Source of the DNA: Verrucomicrobiia bacterium DG1235
GTDB lineage: Bacteria > Verrucomicrobiota > Verrucomicrobiia > Opitutales > Opitutaceae
Direction: 5' to 3'
Length of the DNA stretch: 64,000 bases
NCBI GenBank assembly: GCA_000155695.1
Contig: DS990592.1
Span: 1,326,556 to 1,390,555 of the forward strand
The notes beneath the pieces were generated by a model. It made no database searches, was not told the DNA's origin, and worked only from the letters and a program-made list of their open reading frames with translations. How positions within the stretch are numbered: position 1 is the stretch's first letter; each line of letters opens with the position of its first letter. The position numbers and the translations under genes are program-made. Shown here piece after piece: positions 26,597-35,712 of the stretch.

Positions 26597-28885
26597 TTAC
26601 CGCTTCCGCACCTCCACCTGTACGGACTTCGAAGCGGGCGTTTCGCTTCCCGTCGCCACGTGCCCGATCGGCACTAGCGTGTTAGCCTCCGGAAAATACA
26701 TCGCAACACAGCCACGAGGCATATCGTAGGGAATAACCTGATACAGACGAGACACCCTTTCCTCCTCTTCGAAATACGAAAAGACGTCAACCTGCTCCTC
26801 CGCCGACAATTCACGCTCCTTAGCATCCTCGGCATTCATAAATATCACGCGACGCTCTCCACGCACGCCGCGATACCGATCATCCATTCCATAAATAGTC
26901 GTATTGAACTGGTCATGACTTCGAATTGTCATCAGTAGCAAGCGACCGTCCTGAGCTCGTTCCACATCCAGCGAGCCTACGCCAAAGTTCGCCTTGCCCG
27001 TATCCGTTTCAAACCGGCGCTCCTTCGCAGCATTCGGAAGGTAGTACCCGCCTGGCTGACGAGCACGCTTATTGTAATTCCTAAAACCGGGCACCACCCG
27101 TTCAATCGAATCGCGAATCGATGAATAATCGCGCTCGAATCCATCCCAATTAATCCTCCCCGCCCGCCCTTTGAGCGCTCGCTTCGCCAGACCACATACG
27201 ATCGCCACTTCACTCTTCAAAGCTTCCGAAACAGGCTTCAATTGCCCCGAGGAAGAATGCACAATCCCCATCGAGTTTTCAACGCTCACCCATTGAGCTC
27301 CACTCGTTTGCTCGTCTCGTTCGGAGCGGCCGAGACAAGGCAAAATCAGAGCCACCGTTCCCGTCACAAGATGCGATCGATTTAACTTCGTCGAAACGTG
27401 AGCCGTCAAACGGCAATTTCTCAACGCTTTCGCCGTGTATCCAGTATCTGGCGTCGCCGAAAGAAAGTTCCCACCCAAGGCAAAAAACACGCGGCCTTCA
27501 TTCGCCTTCATATCCCGAATCGCCTGCACCGTATTCAGCCCGGACTTGCGGGGGGATTGAATCGAAAACTCCCGATCCAAAGCCGCAAGAAAAGTTTCTG
27601 GCATATGCTCCCAAATCCCCATCGTCCTGTCCCCTTGCACATTACTGTGTCCACGAACTGGGCACATACCTGCTCCCTTGATCCCAATCGCTCCACGCAA
27701 TAAATGCAGATTCGTTAGATCCCGGATTGTCGCCACCGCATTGCGGTGCTGTGTCAAACCCATTGCCCAGCAGGAAATAATTCGCTTCGACTTCGCAAAC
27801 GCATCCGCTAACTCGTCCACGACCGATTGGCTTAATCCAGACGCTTCTAGAAGTGTTACCCACGACGTCCCCGCCAAGTGCTCCTTGTAAGCTTGAAATC
27901 CTGCCGTGAACACCTTTACGAAATCGGCGTCGACTACATCACCCCTCTCTTGCTCAAGTTCTAACAATCGCTTGCCGACAGCCTGAAAGAGAGCCTGATC
28001 CCCATTCGCCGGAACTCGGATAAATGTATCGGCCAATGGCGTCTTTCCACCAAGAGCCTGCCTAACTCGTTGAGGATGAGCGAAAGCCACCAATCCGGCT
28101 TCACGCAATGGATTAATGGATACAATTCGAGCTCCCTTCTCTTTCGCCTGCTGCAAGGTCGTCAACATCCGCGGATGATTCGTTCCAGGATTCTGACCGA
28201 TCACCAAAACCAAATCAGCCTCCCGCAAATCCTCCAGCGTCACCGTCCCCTTGCCTACACCAATCGACTCCTTCAAAGCCAATCCACTCGATTCGTGGCA
28301 CATATTCGAACAGTCGGGTAAATTGTTCGTCCCAAACCCGCGCGCAAAAAGTTGATACAAAAAAGCAGCCTCGTTGCTCGCCCTGCCGGAGGTATAGAAA
28401 ATAGCCTCATTTGGTTCTTTCAAACTCCGCAACTCACCCGCCACCAGATCAAACGCCGCATCCCACGAAATGGGCTCATAGTGACTCGCTCCTTCTCGCA
28501 ATACCATTGGTTCCGCCAAGCGACCCTGCTGATCGAGCCAATAGTCACTTCGCTCAGCCAACTCAGCTATCGAATGTTTCGCGAAAAAGCCCGCGCCTAC
28601 TTTGGCAGCGGTTGCCTCGCTGGCTACCGCCTTCGCCCCATTCTCACAAAACTCGAATGCGCTTCGATGCCCGTCAGGATCGGGCCACGCGCAACTGGGA
28701 CAATCAAAGCCAGTCTTCTGATTCAGCTTCGTCAGAGCCTCCTTCCCTCTCGCGATTCCAGCCTTACCAATAGCGTGCCGAAGAGCGTGGTAAACCGCGC
28801 CCGATCCGCCGGCTTTTTCAGCAGGCTTCGATACACTTAGATTCTTGAGAGTCTCAGGAGTATTTTCGTTTGGGGTATTAGGCAT
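26597..28885 (-). CDS. FdhF/YdeP-type molybdopterin oxidoreductase
   Basis: 762 residues from ATG 28885, which leaves 13 bases after fdhD; an earlier start would overlap that gene. The N-terminal DCPSCAWPDPDG motif, SNMCHESSG with the candidate molybdenum-ligand Cys, VIGQNPGTNHPRML and the C-terminal molydopterin-binding part place it in the FdhF/YdeP family (E. coli YdeP, linked to acid resistance). The reaction is unestablished; it may be a formate dehydrogenase-like oxidoreductase. No separate electron-transfer subunit is adjacent. The fdhD neighbour upstream supports assembly of an active molybdenum cofactor. Confidence 0.92.
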   Translation of the reverse strand: MPNTPNENTPETLKNLSVSKPAEKAGGSGAVYHALRHAIGKAGIARGKEALTKLNQKTGFDCPSCAWPDPDGHRSAFEFCENGAKAVASEATAAKVGAGFFAKHSIAELAERSDYWLDQQGRLAEPMVLREGASHYEPISWDAAFDLVAGELRSLKEPNEAIFYTSGRASNEAAFLYQLFARGFGTNNLPDCSNMCHESSGLALKESIGVGKGTVTLEDLREADLVLVIGQNPGTNHPRMLTTLQQAKEKGARIVSINPLREAGLVAFAHPQRVRQALGGKTPLADTFIRVPANGDQALFQAVGKRLLELEQERGDVVDADFVKVFTAGFQAYKEHLAGTSWVTLLEASGLSQSVVDELADAFAKSKRIISCWAMGLTQHRNAVATIRDLTNLHLLRGAIGIKGAGMCPVRGHSNVQGDRTMGIWEHMPETFLAALDREFSIQSPRKSGLNTVQAIRDMKANEGRVFFALGGNFLSATPDTGYTAKALRNCRLTAHVSTKLNRSHLVTGTVALILPCLGRSERDEQTSGAQWVSVENSMGIVHSSSGQLKPVSEALKSEVAIVCGLAKRALKGRAGRINWDGFERDYSSIRDSIERVVPGFRNYNKRARQPGGYYLPNAAKERRFETDTGKANFGVGSLDVERAQDGRLLLMTIRSHDQFNTTIYGMDDRYRGVRGERRVIFMNAEDAKERELSAEEQVDVFSYFEEEERVSRLYQVIPYDMPRGCVAMYFPEANTLVPIGHVATGSETPASKSVQVEVRKR

Positions 28886-28898
28886 AACAAAAAACGTT

Positions 28899-29765
28899 TT
28901 AATCCGTAAACTGGATACGTTGCGGCGAGCTGTAGACATTGAATCGCTGGCCTCGCAAAAAACCGACCAAAGTCACGTTAAACAGAGTCGCCAACTCGAC
29001 CGCAAAACTCGAAGGAGCCCCTATGCTCACCAGTAAAGGACATCCAGCTGCCAGTGCTTTCTGCATCAGATCATAACCAAGCCGACCACTGTATAAAATC
29101 GCCTGTTCATCCCACGGCTCTTTACCGCCGTCCCTCAACCATGCGCCGACAAGCTTATCCATCGCGTTATGCCGGCCAATGTCCTCCGCGGCTGCGATCA
29201 AGCGTCCATCACCATTAAAACGCGCAGCGGCATGGAGTCCTCCCGTCCGCTGAAAATCCGATTGCTGCTCTTCCAGTCTTCGCGGCAGATCGAGCAGCAA
29301 CGCTTCCGAAAATCGTGGCCCACAAGCATCATGAAACCGATCCTCCTTTTCTATTCGCAGCGATTCAAGAGCGCTCTTGCCACAAGCCCCACAAGCAGAG
29401 CTGATCGGAAAAGCCCGACTATGCCGTTCTGTATCAAAGCTCACGTGATCCTTCACCTTTGCCATTGCACGCCAAGCCGGCATCGTAGCGCCTTTTTCCT
29501 GTGTGAAACGAATGGATACCACGTCTGCATAGGCCTTGATCACTCCCTCATTGTGCAGCATGCCTAAGACCAGCGCTTCATCATCGCCGGGAGTGCGAAA
29601 AGCCACTCCTAAAGGCAAAGTTTCTCTGCCACTTTGAACCGCTATCTCTAGAGGCTCCTCCACGGACAGGCGATCCTCTTCGGGTCGGGACTTACCTCCA
29701 TCGACACGAAGAATGCGCGATCGAACCGTCGTTGATCGTATTTCTCTTATTTCCTTTTCTGACAC
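28899..29765 (-). CDS. fdhD: FdhD sulfurtransferase for molybdoenzyme activation
   Basis: About 289 residues. No ATG is available: I place the start at GTG 29765, which drops a hydrophobic stretch without family resemblance, but GTG 29801 is also in frame. Key features are the cysteine loop SACGACGKSALESL, AAEDIGRHNAMDKLVG and YSGRLGYDLMQKAL. FdhD moves sulfur to the molybdenum cofactor of formate dehydrogenase-type enzymes. It is directly upstream of the FdhF/YdeP gene, with 13 bases between, a natural enzyme-maturase pair. Confidence 0.93.
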   Translation of the reverse strand: MSEKEIREIRSTTVRSRILRVDGGKSRPEEDRLSVEEPLEIAVQSGRETLPLGVAFRTPGDDEALVLGMLHNEGVIKAYADVVSIRFTQEKGATMPAWRAMAKVKDHVSFDTERHSRAFPISSACGACGKSALESLRIEKEDRFHDACGPRFSEALLLDLPRRLEEQQSDFQRTGGLHAAARFNGDGRLIAAAEDIGRHNAMDKLVGAWLRDGGKEPWDEQAILYSGRLGYDLMQKALAAGCPLLVSIGAPSSFAVELATLFNVTLVGFLRGQRFNVYSSPQRIQFTD

Positions 29766-29955
29766 GATTAAGCAATAGAAACCCAATGGGCTAGCACCCA
29801 CCTATCCACTGCTAAGCTTCGATTTCCCGCAATCTATTTCCGTCTTTCCGGACATCACAGTTTCAGCATCACGTTGAACTTTCCCTTCCATTCCTCACCC
29901 CAATGTCGCGCTTGCTACGGAACCTCCAGCTACAGCGAAACCGTCGTAGAGTAAA

Positions 29956-30849
29956 TCAACGCTCCAAGTGCTTCTCAAAAAACGCTAGGGTACGCTCCCA
30001 TGCTAAGGAAGCAGCCGCCTCGTCAAAACGTGGCGTCGTATCATTATGGAATCCATGATTCGCCCCTTCATAGAAATACGCCTCGTGCTCAATCCCATTC
30101 GCTTTCAAGGCTTCTTCATAAGCAGGCCAACCCGCGTTAACCCGCTCGTCTAAACTCCCGAAATGCAGCTGCACCGCTCCCTTGATGCGAGCGGTTTCCT
30201 CCGCCGTCGGCTGACCGCCGTAGTACGGAACCGCCGCCTTAATCAAATCCGGTATCCGAACCGCGAGACGATTCGACATCCAACCTCCAAAGCAGAAACC
30301 AACCACTCCAATGTTTCCATTGCACTCTTCCCTCGACTCCAAGTAGCGAGCCCCTGCGATAAAGTCCTCTACGATTTTTCCTCTATCAAGCTGACGCTGC
30401 ATCGTACGACCCTCGTCATCAGTTCCTGGATACCCTCCAAGCGGCCAAAGAGCATCCGGTCCGAACGCCACGTAGCCAGCCTTACCAAGCCTTCGCACCA
30501 CATCTTCCACGTAAGGATTCAGTCCACGGTTCTCATGTACCACGATCACGCCGGGCAATGCCTCATCCGCTCCATTCGGTTTAGCCAAATAGCCGCGCAT
30601 CTCCCCATTTCCTTCCGGCGAATCATAGAACGCGTATTCTGATTCCAATGACGGATCTTCGGGATCCACTTGCCTCGCAAAGGCGTAATTCGGACTTAGG
30701 CTCTCTACAATTGCGGCCACCGTTAATCCACCTACCGCATACTTGCTAGCCTCCTTAAGAAAATATCGGCGGTCCACCAATCCATGCACGTACTTGTCAA
30801 ATAGATTGAGAAGGTTTTGGTCGAAGTCGGAGGCTTTTTTTCGTTCCAT
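29956..30849 (-). CDS. YghX-type dienelactone hydrolase family protein with Tat signal
   Basis: 297 residues, close to E. coli YghX in length and sequence pattern. A Tat motif DRRYFLK is at residues 26-32, after an unusually long n-region shared with YghX; a hydrophobic stretch follows (about residues 38-50). The triad is Cys186 (GFCFGG), Asp234 (SLDERVN) and His265 (ANHGFHND). VVHENRGLNPYVEDVVRRL is the dienelactone-hydrolase signature. It is predicted to be an exported hydrolase of unknown substrate. It lies 190 bases upstream of fdhD on the same strand, possibly a separate transcript. Confidence 0.9.
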   Translation of the reverse strand: MERKKASDFDQNLLNLFDKYVHGLVDRRYFLKEASKYAVGGLTVAAIVESLSPNYAFARQVDPEDPSLESEYAFYDSPEGNGEMRGYLAKPNGADEALPGVIVVHENRGLNPYVEDVVRRLGKAGYVAFGPDALWPLGGYPGTDDEGRTMQRQLDRGKIVEDFIAGARYLESREECNGNIGVVGFCFGGWMSNRLAVRIPDLIKAAVPYYGGQPTAEETARIKGAVQLHFGSLDERVNAGWPAYEEALKANGIEHEAYFYEGANHGFHNDTTPRFDEAAASLAWERTLAFFEKHLER

Positions 30850-31027
30850 AAGGCAGTCAGGGCTTAAACGTTGTAGAAGTTTTAAAAGATCAGTTAAGGT
30901 GAAACCTTACTGCGAATCCTACACGAACCACAATAAAAGACTGCGGTCTTACAGTCGCAGAATCCCGGAGCGCTTGCTTAATTTGGCGTCGTCGGCTAGG
31001 TTCCCCTTACGTTTACTTACTTGCCCT

Positions 31028-31717
31028 ATGAAAAAGTTTCTACTCACCAAAGCTCTACTGATCCTCGGGTTCGCAGCCAATCTACCAGCCCAAGGAGACA
31101 CGTGGACCAACCTTTTCAAAGACGCCCTTCACGAAGACTTTTACTTCGATTTCCTAGAGGAAGCCGAACCAGAAGACGTGTTCGAGTTCAAGGACGACGG
31201 CATCTTACTCATAAAAGGCAAAGACCAACCAGAGGGCTATATTCAAACCCTCGACGAATACTCGAACTACGAGATCGAGCTCGAATGGCGATGGCCGGAC
31301 GAACCGGGAAACAGCGGTATCCAAATTCATAGTACCTCCGACACTTCCTTCAGCATTTGGCCCGAATGCATCGAAATCCAAATCGAGTCCGAAAACATCG
31401 GCGACTTCTGGTTAAAGAATACCGATATCGAGGTCGCGGAAGAACAAATGCCCAACAAGGCCGCCGACCGAAATCGCCGCCTTAAGCTCAAGCGCGAGAA
31501 AAAATTCGGCGAAGACTGGAAAAAGGAACTGGAAAACAAAGCAGGCCAATGGAACCAAATGCGCATCATCGCCGAGGAAGATACCATCAAAGTCTACCTA
31601 AACTCCGAGCTCGTGAACGAAGGCACCTCCGTATCCAGAACCTCAGGATACATCACCTTTCAGGCAGAGGAGAGCAACATTGAGTTCCGAAACGTCCGCA
31701 TCCGCGAACTCGATTAA
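31028..31717 (+). CDS. Exported DUF1080 (3-keto-disaccharide hydrolase-like) protein
   Basis: 229 residues from ATG 31028; the open frame extends 285 bases upstream but lacks coding character. Signal peptide of about 20 residues (LLTKALLILGFAANLPAQ). The mature protein has the concanavalin-like DUF1080 fold: YIQTLDEYSNYEIELEWRW, GNSGIQIHS and GYITFQAEESNIEFRNVRIREL. Characterised members (3-keto-glycoside hydrolases) cleave oxidised sugars. The loop near residues 150-180 is highly charged. It converges with the ribokinase-family gene; no sugar-oxidase genes are adjacent. Confidence 0.87.
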   Translation: MKKFLLTKALLILGFAANLPAQGDTWTNLFKDALHEDFYFDFLEEAEPEDVFEFKDDGILLIKGKDQPEGYIQTLDEYSNYEIELEWRWPDEPGNSGIQIHSTSDTSFSIWPECIEIQIESENIGDFWLKNTDIEVAEEQMPNKAADRNRRLKLKREKKFGEDWKKELENKAGQWNQMRIIAEEDTIKVYLNSELVNEGTSVSRTSGYITFQAEESNIEFRNVRIRELD

Positions 31718-31808
31718 CCCAGCCAAAACCACTCAATATCTTGGAGCTCGACCACTAAACGAGACGCGCTGCAAGTACCCAATCCTTGGCGAACCAAGCA
31801 AACCAAGC

Positions 31809-32786
31809 CTACTCAAACTGAGTCAGCCGCTCACCTACCTCTTGCAGCCTCGGCATCGAAGGAGCGGTCCCCTCCTTCTCGACGCAAAGACCGGCAACCA
31901 CACTCGCGAACTCGATCGCTTTTGCCAGATCGCCGTCGTACCTCACAATCCCCGCTGCCAAACCGCCGCTGAACGCATCACCCGCGCCAGTCGTATCCTT
32001 CACCTGCACCTCTATACACTGAAATCTACGGCAAAAACCGCCAGGCAAAGACAAATTCCCCGGCAAAGCCCCATCGGCCACCGATATGAAGCTGCCGTCA
32101 TCGCCAAGCGTGATCACGACCACCGGTACGCCAATCTCGCGACAGAGAGCATGTAACTCGGCATCGGAAGAACGAAAAAAGTCCGCCTGAAGGCGAATCC
32201 CCGTAACCTTCTCGTAAGTGTAGGCAAACTCGGTTTCGTTCGGCGTCACCACAGTCGCCAAATCAAGCATCGCCGGATCGAAACTGTCGTTGATGGGAGC
32301 CAAATTCAAAATCGTCAGCGCATCGGCCTTACGCCCCTGCTCCAATGCTCTCTGCATCGCAGGCAGATTAGCCTCGAGCTGACAGAGCACCACCTTCGCC
32401 TCGCGAAAACGCCCCTCGCAACGATCAATCCACTCCGGGCTCAGCAAACCGTTCGCTCCCAGCGCCACAACAATCTGATTGTCGCCAACTTCATCGACGA
32501 TGATCGAAGCCGCACCGCTGGAAATGCCTTCCATCGTTTCAAACTCAGTCTCCAAACCTTCCGACTTCGCGAACATACGGGCCGAATCCGAAAAGACGTC
32601 ATCGCCCAGCGCTCCGATGAAAAGCGTCTCCGCGCCGACCCGCACGCTGGCAATCGCTTGGTTGAAACCCTTGCCGCCCGGGCCCTGCGCGAAAACGCCT
32701 ATGCGCGTCTCGCCCACTTTGGGAAACGTCGGAGTGTTGAAGGCTAAATCTTGGACGAAACTTCCGACGACAATGATATCTGGCAT
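31809..32786 (-). CDS. Ribokinase/PfkB-family sugar kinase
   Basis: 325 residues. PfkB signatures are GPGGKGFNQAIA (substrate site) near residue 36 and DTTGAGDAFSGGLAAG (catalytic Asp) near residue 260. It phosphorylates a sugar or nucleoside; ribokinase is likely from the GGKG[FA]NQA spacing, but the substrate cannot be fixed from sequence. Neighbours give no sugar-transport context. The start ATG at 32786 follows about 95 bases after a strong minus-strand terminator hairpin, so it needs its own promoter. Confidence 0.9.
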   Translation of the reverse strand: MPDIIVVGSFVQDLAFNTPTFPKVGETRIGVFAQGPGGKGFNQAIASVRVGAETLFIGALGDDVFSDSARMFAKSEGLETEFETMEGISSGAASIIVDEVGDNQIVVALGANGLLSPEWIDRCEGRFREAKVVLCQLEANLPAMQRALEQGRKADALTILNLAPINDSFDPAMLDLATVVTPNETEFAYTYEKVTGIRLQADFFRSSDAELHALCREIGVPVVVITLGDDGSFISVADGALPGNLSLPGGFCRRFQCIEVQVKDTTGAGDAFSGGLAAGIVRYDGDLAKAIEFASVVAGLCVEKEGTAPSMPRLQEVGERLTQFE

Positions 32787-32880
32787 AGCTTAGGGTAGGA
32801 TTATTAGGGGCTAGAACCAACTATCTGCCAAGCGCTCTCACATCTGTCCATCAAAAGCAGTGACCCCTCCCAAAAAAGAA

Positions 32881-32905
32881 AAACGGGCGGCTGCACCGCC
32901 CGTTT
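32881..32905 (-). terminator. Rho-independent terminator, minus strand
   Basis: Perfect ten-base stem AAACGGGCGG/CCGCCCGTTT with a five-base loop. On the minus strand it is followed by TTTTCTTTTTTG. No gene is known to end at its 5' side, so the transcript it stops is unidentified; the ribokinase gene starts beyond it. Confidence 0.75.
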
Positions 32906-33109
32906 GACGCTCTCATACCCTGGTTGCTATTCATCGCAGTGCCAGGCAACGCGCCCTTTTAAGTTTGTGATACGATATAACTGAAAAACCGCAATTGGGT
33001 CAATGTAAGTCGGACGCGAAAACGGCGATATTAGGAAATTTCTCCGTACATCACAGGCACTAATCCAGGCGCTTATCTCGGTAGTTCGAGACGCCTGAAA
33101 ACAAGAAGA

Positions 33110-33135
33110 CCGGGGCGGTCCCACATCCGCCCCGG
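33110..33135 (-). terminator. Candidate second hairpin terminator, minus strand
   Basis: Nine-base perfect stem CCGGGGCGG/CCGCCCCGG with an eight-base loop; the minus-strand sequence after it is TCTTCTTGTTTT, a weaker T-tract. It may be part of a structured RNA instead of a terminator. Confidence 0.4.
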
Positions 33136-33427
33136 CCAAGCAACGACTCAGTTTTGGAACTAAAATCAGTTTCTTAAAAATTCGTTCCTGCTTCGTTTTA
33201 CTGTTTCCACTCGTGTTCCTGAGTGTGCCAAAAGAATACCAAATCAGGACAAATTCGACAATCCGTGATGCATACCGTTTTTTCCGTGGTTTTCCGCAAA
33301 CCCGCTAGGTTGCCCCCACATTTCCTACCGTGAGTGTAAAGAGAATGCGAATTCAGGAAGTTTTCGCCCAAAACCGGCATAAAATTGGTGGACACTTAGC
33401 GATCCCCGACTACCTATTTCCTCCGTT

Positions 33428-33667
33428 ATGTCGAAAGTGCTAAAAGTTACGCCTAAATCCATCGCCATTGACCTCCTCCTCGTTGGAATCGTCTGGATCC
33501 TTTTCACACTCTGGTTCCGACCCCACGTACCAAGCGAAAGCCAGGTCATCATCAACCTCGTAGCCGGATTCACCGCTCTCCCTGCAGCAGGCACCTTCTT
33601 CTTCTGCCTCCAGATGTTCAAGGTCACCCTCGCGCACCAGCGCAAACTGAAAGCCGAGCAGAAGTAG
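33428..33667 (+). CDS. Small membrane protein of unknown function
   Basis: 79 residues with two hydrophobic segments (about residues 13-32 and 43-65) and a Lys-rich C-terminus. No family recognised. It is backed by an intrinsic terminator 30 bases after its stop and by C-rich codon use like its neighbours, so I take it as real. It is divergent from the gene-poor 32.8-33.4 kb stretch. Confidence 0.65.
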   Translation: MSKVLKVTPKSIAIDLLLVGIVWILFTLWFRPHVPSESQVIINLVAGFTALPAAGTFFFCLQMFKVTLAHQRKLKAEQK

Positions 33668-33696
33668 CCCTGCTCCTTCAAATTCAATTTCAAAAC

Positions 33697-33726
33697 ACCG
33701 GATCCCATGAAGGCTCCGGTTTTTTT
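33697..33726 (+). terminator. Rho-independent terminator after the 79-residue membrane protein
   Basis: Stem ACCGGA/TCCGGT, extended inward past one mismatch by CC/GG, followed by seven T (33720-33726). It lies 30 bases beyond the stop codon. The minus-strand side has only a short T tract (GTTTTG) and may also help end rnhB. Confidence 0.75.
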
Positions 33727-33735
33727 ACGCCCGCA

Positions 33736-34488
33736 TCAAAACCCAAACTCTTCCTGGCACTCTTCGCTGGGCTCCTCCAATAGCTTTCGCAAAAACAAGG
33801 GCCGATGAATCTTCGTAGGACCATTGTCCAATATCGCCGTTCGATGCAGCACGGTCGCGTAGCCCTTGGATGAAGCAAGATCGTAGTGTGGATACTCGCA
33901 ATCCAAGGCCATCATGATCCTGTCTCTCGTGACCTTCGCGATGATCGACGCCATCGCGATGCAAAGCGACTTCGAGTCACCCTTCACCACCGCCTCATGC
34001 TTGAAACCGAGATGCTTCATCGGCTTCCCATCGACGAGCAGCCGCCATTGAGAAAGCGTTTCGCGCGGCTCCCCGCCAAGTGCAGCATCAAACAAAGGGT
34101 CCGGATCGTGCGGCGAAATATCGCCTTGCTCGAGAATTTCCTCAACCGCCCGCTTCATCGCTGCCTGAGTCGCGCCCAGGATATTCAAATCCTCGATCTC
34201 GGAAATAGATCCTTTGCCTACCCCAATAAGTATACGTCCCTCTCGCTCCAACCAACGAAGCTTTGCGTAAAGCTCTTCGCGTTGAGCCAGCGAAAGCAGT
34301 TTCGAGTCATTGATACTCGAAGCATTCCTCTTGCACCATTCGCTATCGTAAAAGCCTTCCTTCGCCGCCACTGCCGCCGCGACAACCGGTCCCGCCAAAG
34401 CCCCTCGCCCAGCCTCGTCGATGCCTATCAAGCCAATACGGTTCTTCAACCGCTTGCGATCATAGGCCCTGAGACGACGGGACTTCAC
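33736..34488 (-). CDS. rnhB: Ribonuclease HII
   Basis: 250 residues. The catalytic GIDEAGRG motif is at residues about 22-29, with acidic partners in INDSKLLS and the later LCIAMASIIAKVTRDR. It cleaves the RNA strand of RNA-DNA hybrids and removes single ribonucleotides from DNA. It is 52 bases downstream of rnhC on the same strand, probably one transcript. The C-terminal extension (PSEECQEEFGF) is acidic. Confidence 0.95.
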   Translation of the reverse strand: MKSRRLRAYDRKRLKNRIGLIGIDEAGRGALAGPVVAAAVAAKEGFYDSEWCKRNASSINDSKLLSLAQREELYAKLRWLEREGRILIGVGKGSISEIEDLNILGATQAAMKRAVEEILEQGDISPHDPDPLFDAALGGEPRETLSQWRLLVDGKPMKHLGFKHEAVVKGDSKSLCIAMASIIAKVTRDRIMMALDCEYPHYDLASSKGYATVLHRTAILDNGPTKIHRPLFLRKLLEEPSEECQEEFGF

Positions 34489-34540
34489 GCGAAAGCTCTC
34501 CTTTCACGAACAAACTCAAAAACCTGTACCCGACCTACCA

Positions 34541-35545
34541 CTACTTCTTAAACGTATAGGCCTTCGGCTCTTTCAATGGGAGGCGGTCGAGCATCCCAGC
34601 CGCCTTCACCACCTCATAGGAAGTCTTAAAATGGAGCTTCGCGAAATTACCCAGCTGCTCAGGTCCAAATTTTTCCAGTATTTCCGTAGCTTGCGCCTTA
34701 ACCTTCGCGCTTGCTCCCTTCGCTAACGTGTCTCCAAATTTTTTGGACAAACCATCCATATAGCGAACGTACTCCGCGCGCGCCACAACAGATGCCGCAG
34801 CAACAACCGGATCCGCCTCCGCCTTGGTCTGCATGCGCAGATCAAACTTCGGATCCTTGAAATAACGCCCCACCAAGTCCTGCTTGCTAAACTGGTCAAG
34901 CATGCCCCATGGCACTCGCTTCTTCGCAAGAGCCGCAGTCAAGGACTTCGCATGCTGCCAAGCCAAAAGCAGATTCAAATTCGCCCGCGGCTTGCCCATC
35001 AGTTCGTTGTACTTCGGCATCCCGCAAAAACAGGTCTCTACGGACACGCCCTTCGTTCCGCGAATAATCTTATCCAGTTTTAGGATACGCGAATCAGTAA
35101 TCGTCTTCGAATCTCGGATACCATCCTTAACCCATTGGTCGATGTGAACCTTGTCCGCGATCACGCAGGCCGTAACCACCGGGCCAAACAAATCGCCCTT
35201 GCCGCTCTCGTCCATGCCAGCATGGGACTCAAACCACTCCGGATGATAAACCTCGTCGTAACCAAAACGCGCTTCGCCCAAAACCTCGGGCTCTAGCGTA
35301 TTGATGATGAAATCCTCCGTGTCCTTCCCCTGCACCACGAGCTTGCCGCTCTTGTAGCCAACCACGTTCACCTTGTTACCCTTGAAGCCAAACTGGGCAT
35401 ACTCCACCTCGTAGGGCTCCCACATCTTCATATCCAAAATATGCTGAAGCTTGTCCAACTGCTCCTGAGAGAGCTTGTGGGTGTACATCGTCTTCTTCTT
35501 GGGCTCGTCTGGATCGACTACCGGTTTCTTCTTACCTCTGGCCAT
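34541..35545 (-). CDS. rnhC: Ribonuclease HIII
   Basis: 334 residues from ATG 35545; a TTG 15 bases upstream is unlikely. Residues about 20-90 are the N-terminal TBP-like substrate-binding domain typical of HIII (GYKSGKLVVQGK). The catalytic domain shows GMDESGKGDLFGP (the HIII version of GIDEAGRG), RDSKTITDS and EADPVVAAASVVARAEY. It hydrolyses RNA in hybrids, with activity overlapping HII. A Lys-rich N-terminus (MARGKKKPVVDPDEPKKK) precedes the domain. Confidence 0.95.
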   Translation of the reverse strand: MARGKKKPVVDPDEPKKKTMYTHKLSQEQLDKLQHILDMKMWEPYEVEYAQFGFKGNKVNVVGYKSGKLVVQGKDTEDFIINTLEPEVLGEARFGYDEVYHPEWFESHAGMDESGKGDLFGPVVTACVIADKVHIDQWVKDGIRDSKTITDSRILKLDKIIRGTKGVSVETCFCGMPKYNELMGKPRANLNLLLAWQHAKSLTAALAKKRVPWGMLDQFSKQDLVGRYFKDPKFDLRMQTKAEADPVVAAASVVARAEYVRYMDGLSKKFGDTLAKGASAKVKAQATEILEKFGPEQLGNFAKLHFKTSYEVVKAAGMLDRLPLKEPKAYTFKK

Positions 35546-35712
35546 CAATAATTTACTCAAGGCAAAGCAAGGCAGAGCAGCCTTCGTTTGAAAATAAAAA
35601 TCTCAACCGACCTTCCTACGCAATCCCAGCATTCAAACACTTCCCTTTCAATCAATTGCCACATCCCATTCGTTCTCCGCATTAATATCCGTGATCACGT
35701 AAACTACTCCAA

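Larger units (their letters stand above)
32787..33427. other. Gene-poor 640-base stretch with two strong hairpins
   Basis: No convincing gene. Short minus-strand frames at 32927-33139 (TTG start) and 33198-33395 have no recognisable family. Two GC-rich hairpins (32881-32905 and 33110-33135) are each followed by a T-rich tract on the minus strand, suggesting that one or two short leftward transcripts start in 33136-33427 and end here. I do not recognise tmRNA, RNase P, SRP or 6S RNA features in it. Confidence 0.5.

Noticed and set aside
31786-31799. CTTGG-CGAA-CCAAG hairpin between the DUF1080 and kinase genes as terminator
   Set aside because: The stem is only five bases and no T-tract follows; not enough for a call.
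32927-33395. Two short minus-strand frames as small proteins
   Set aside because: One starts with TTG, neither has a recognised family, and the second ends without continuity. They remain possible, but I do not call them.
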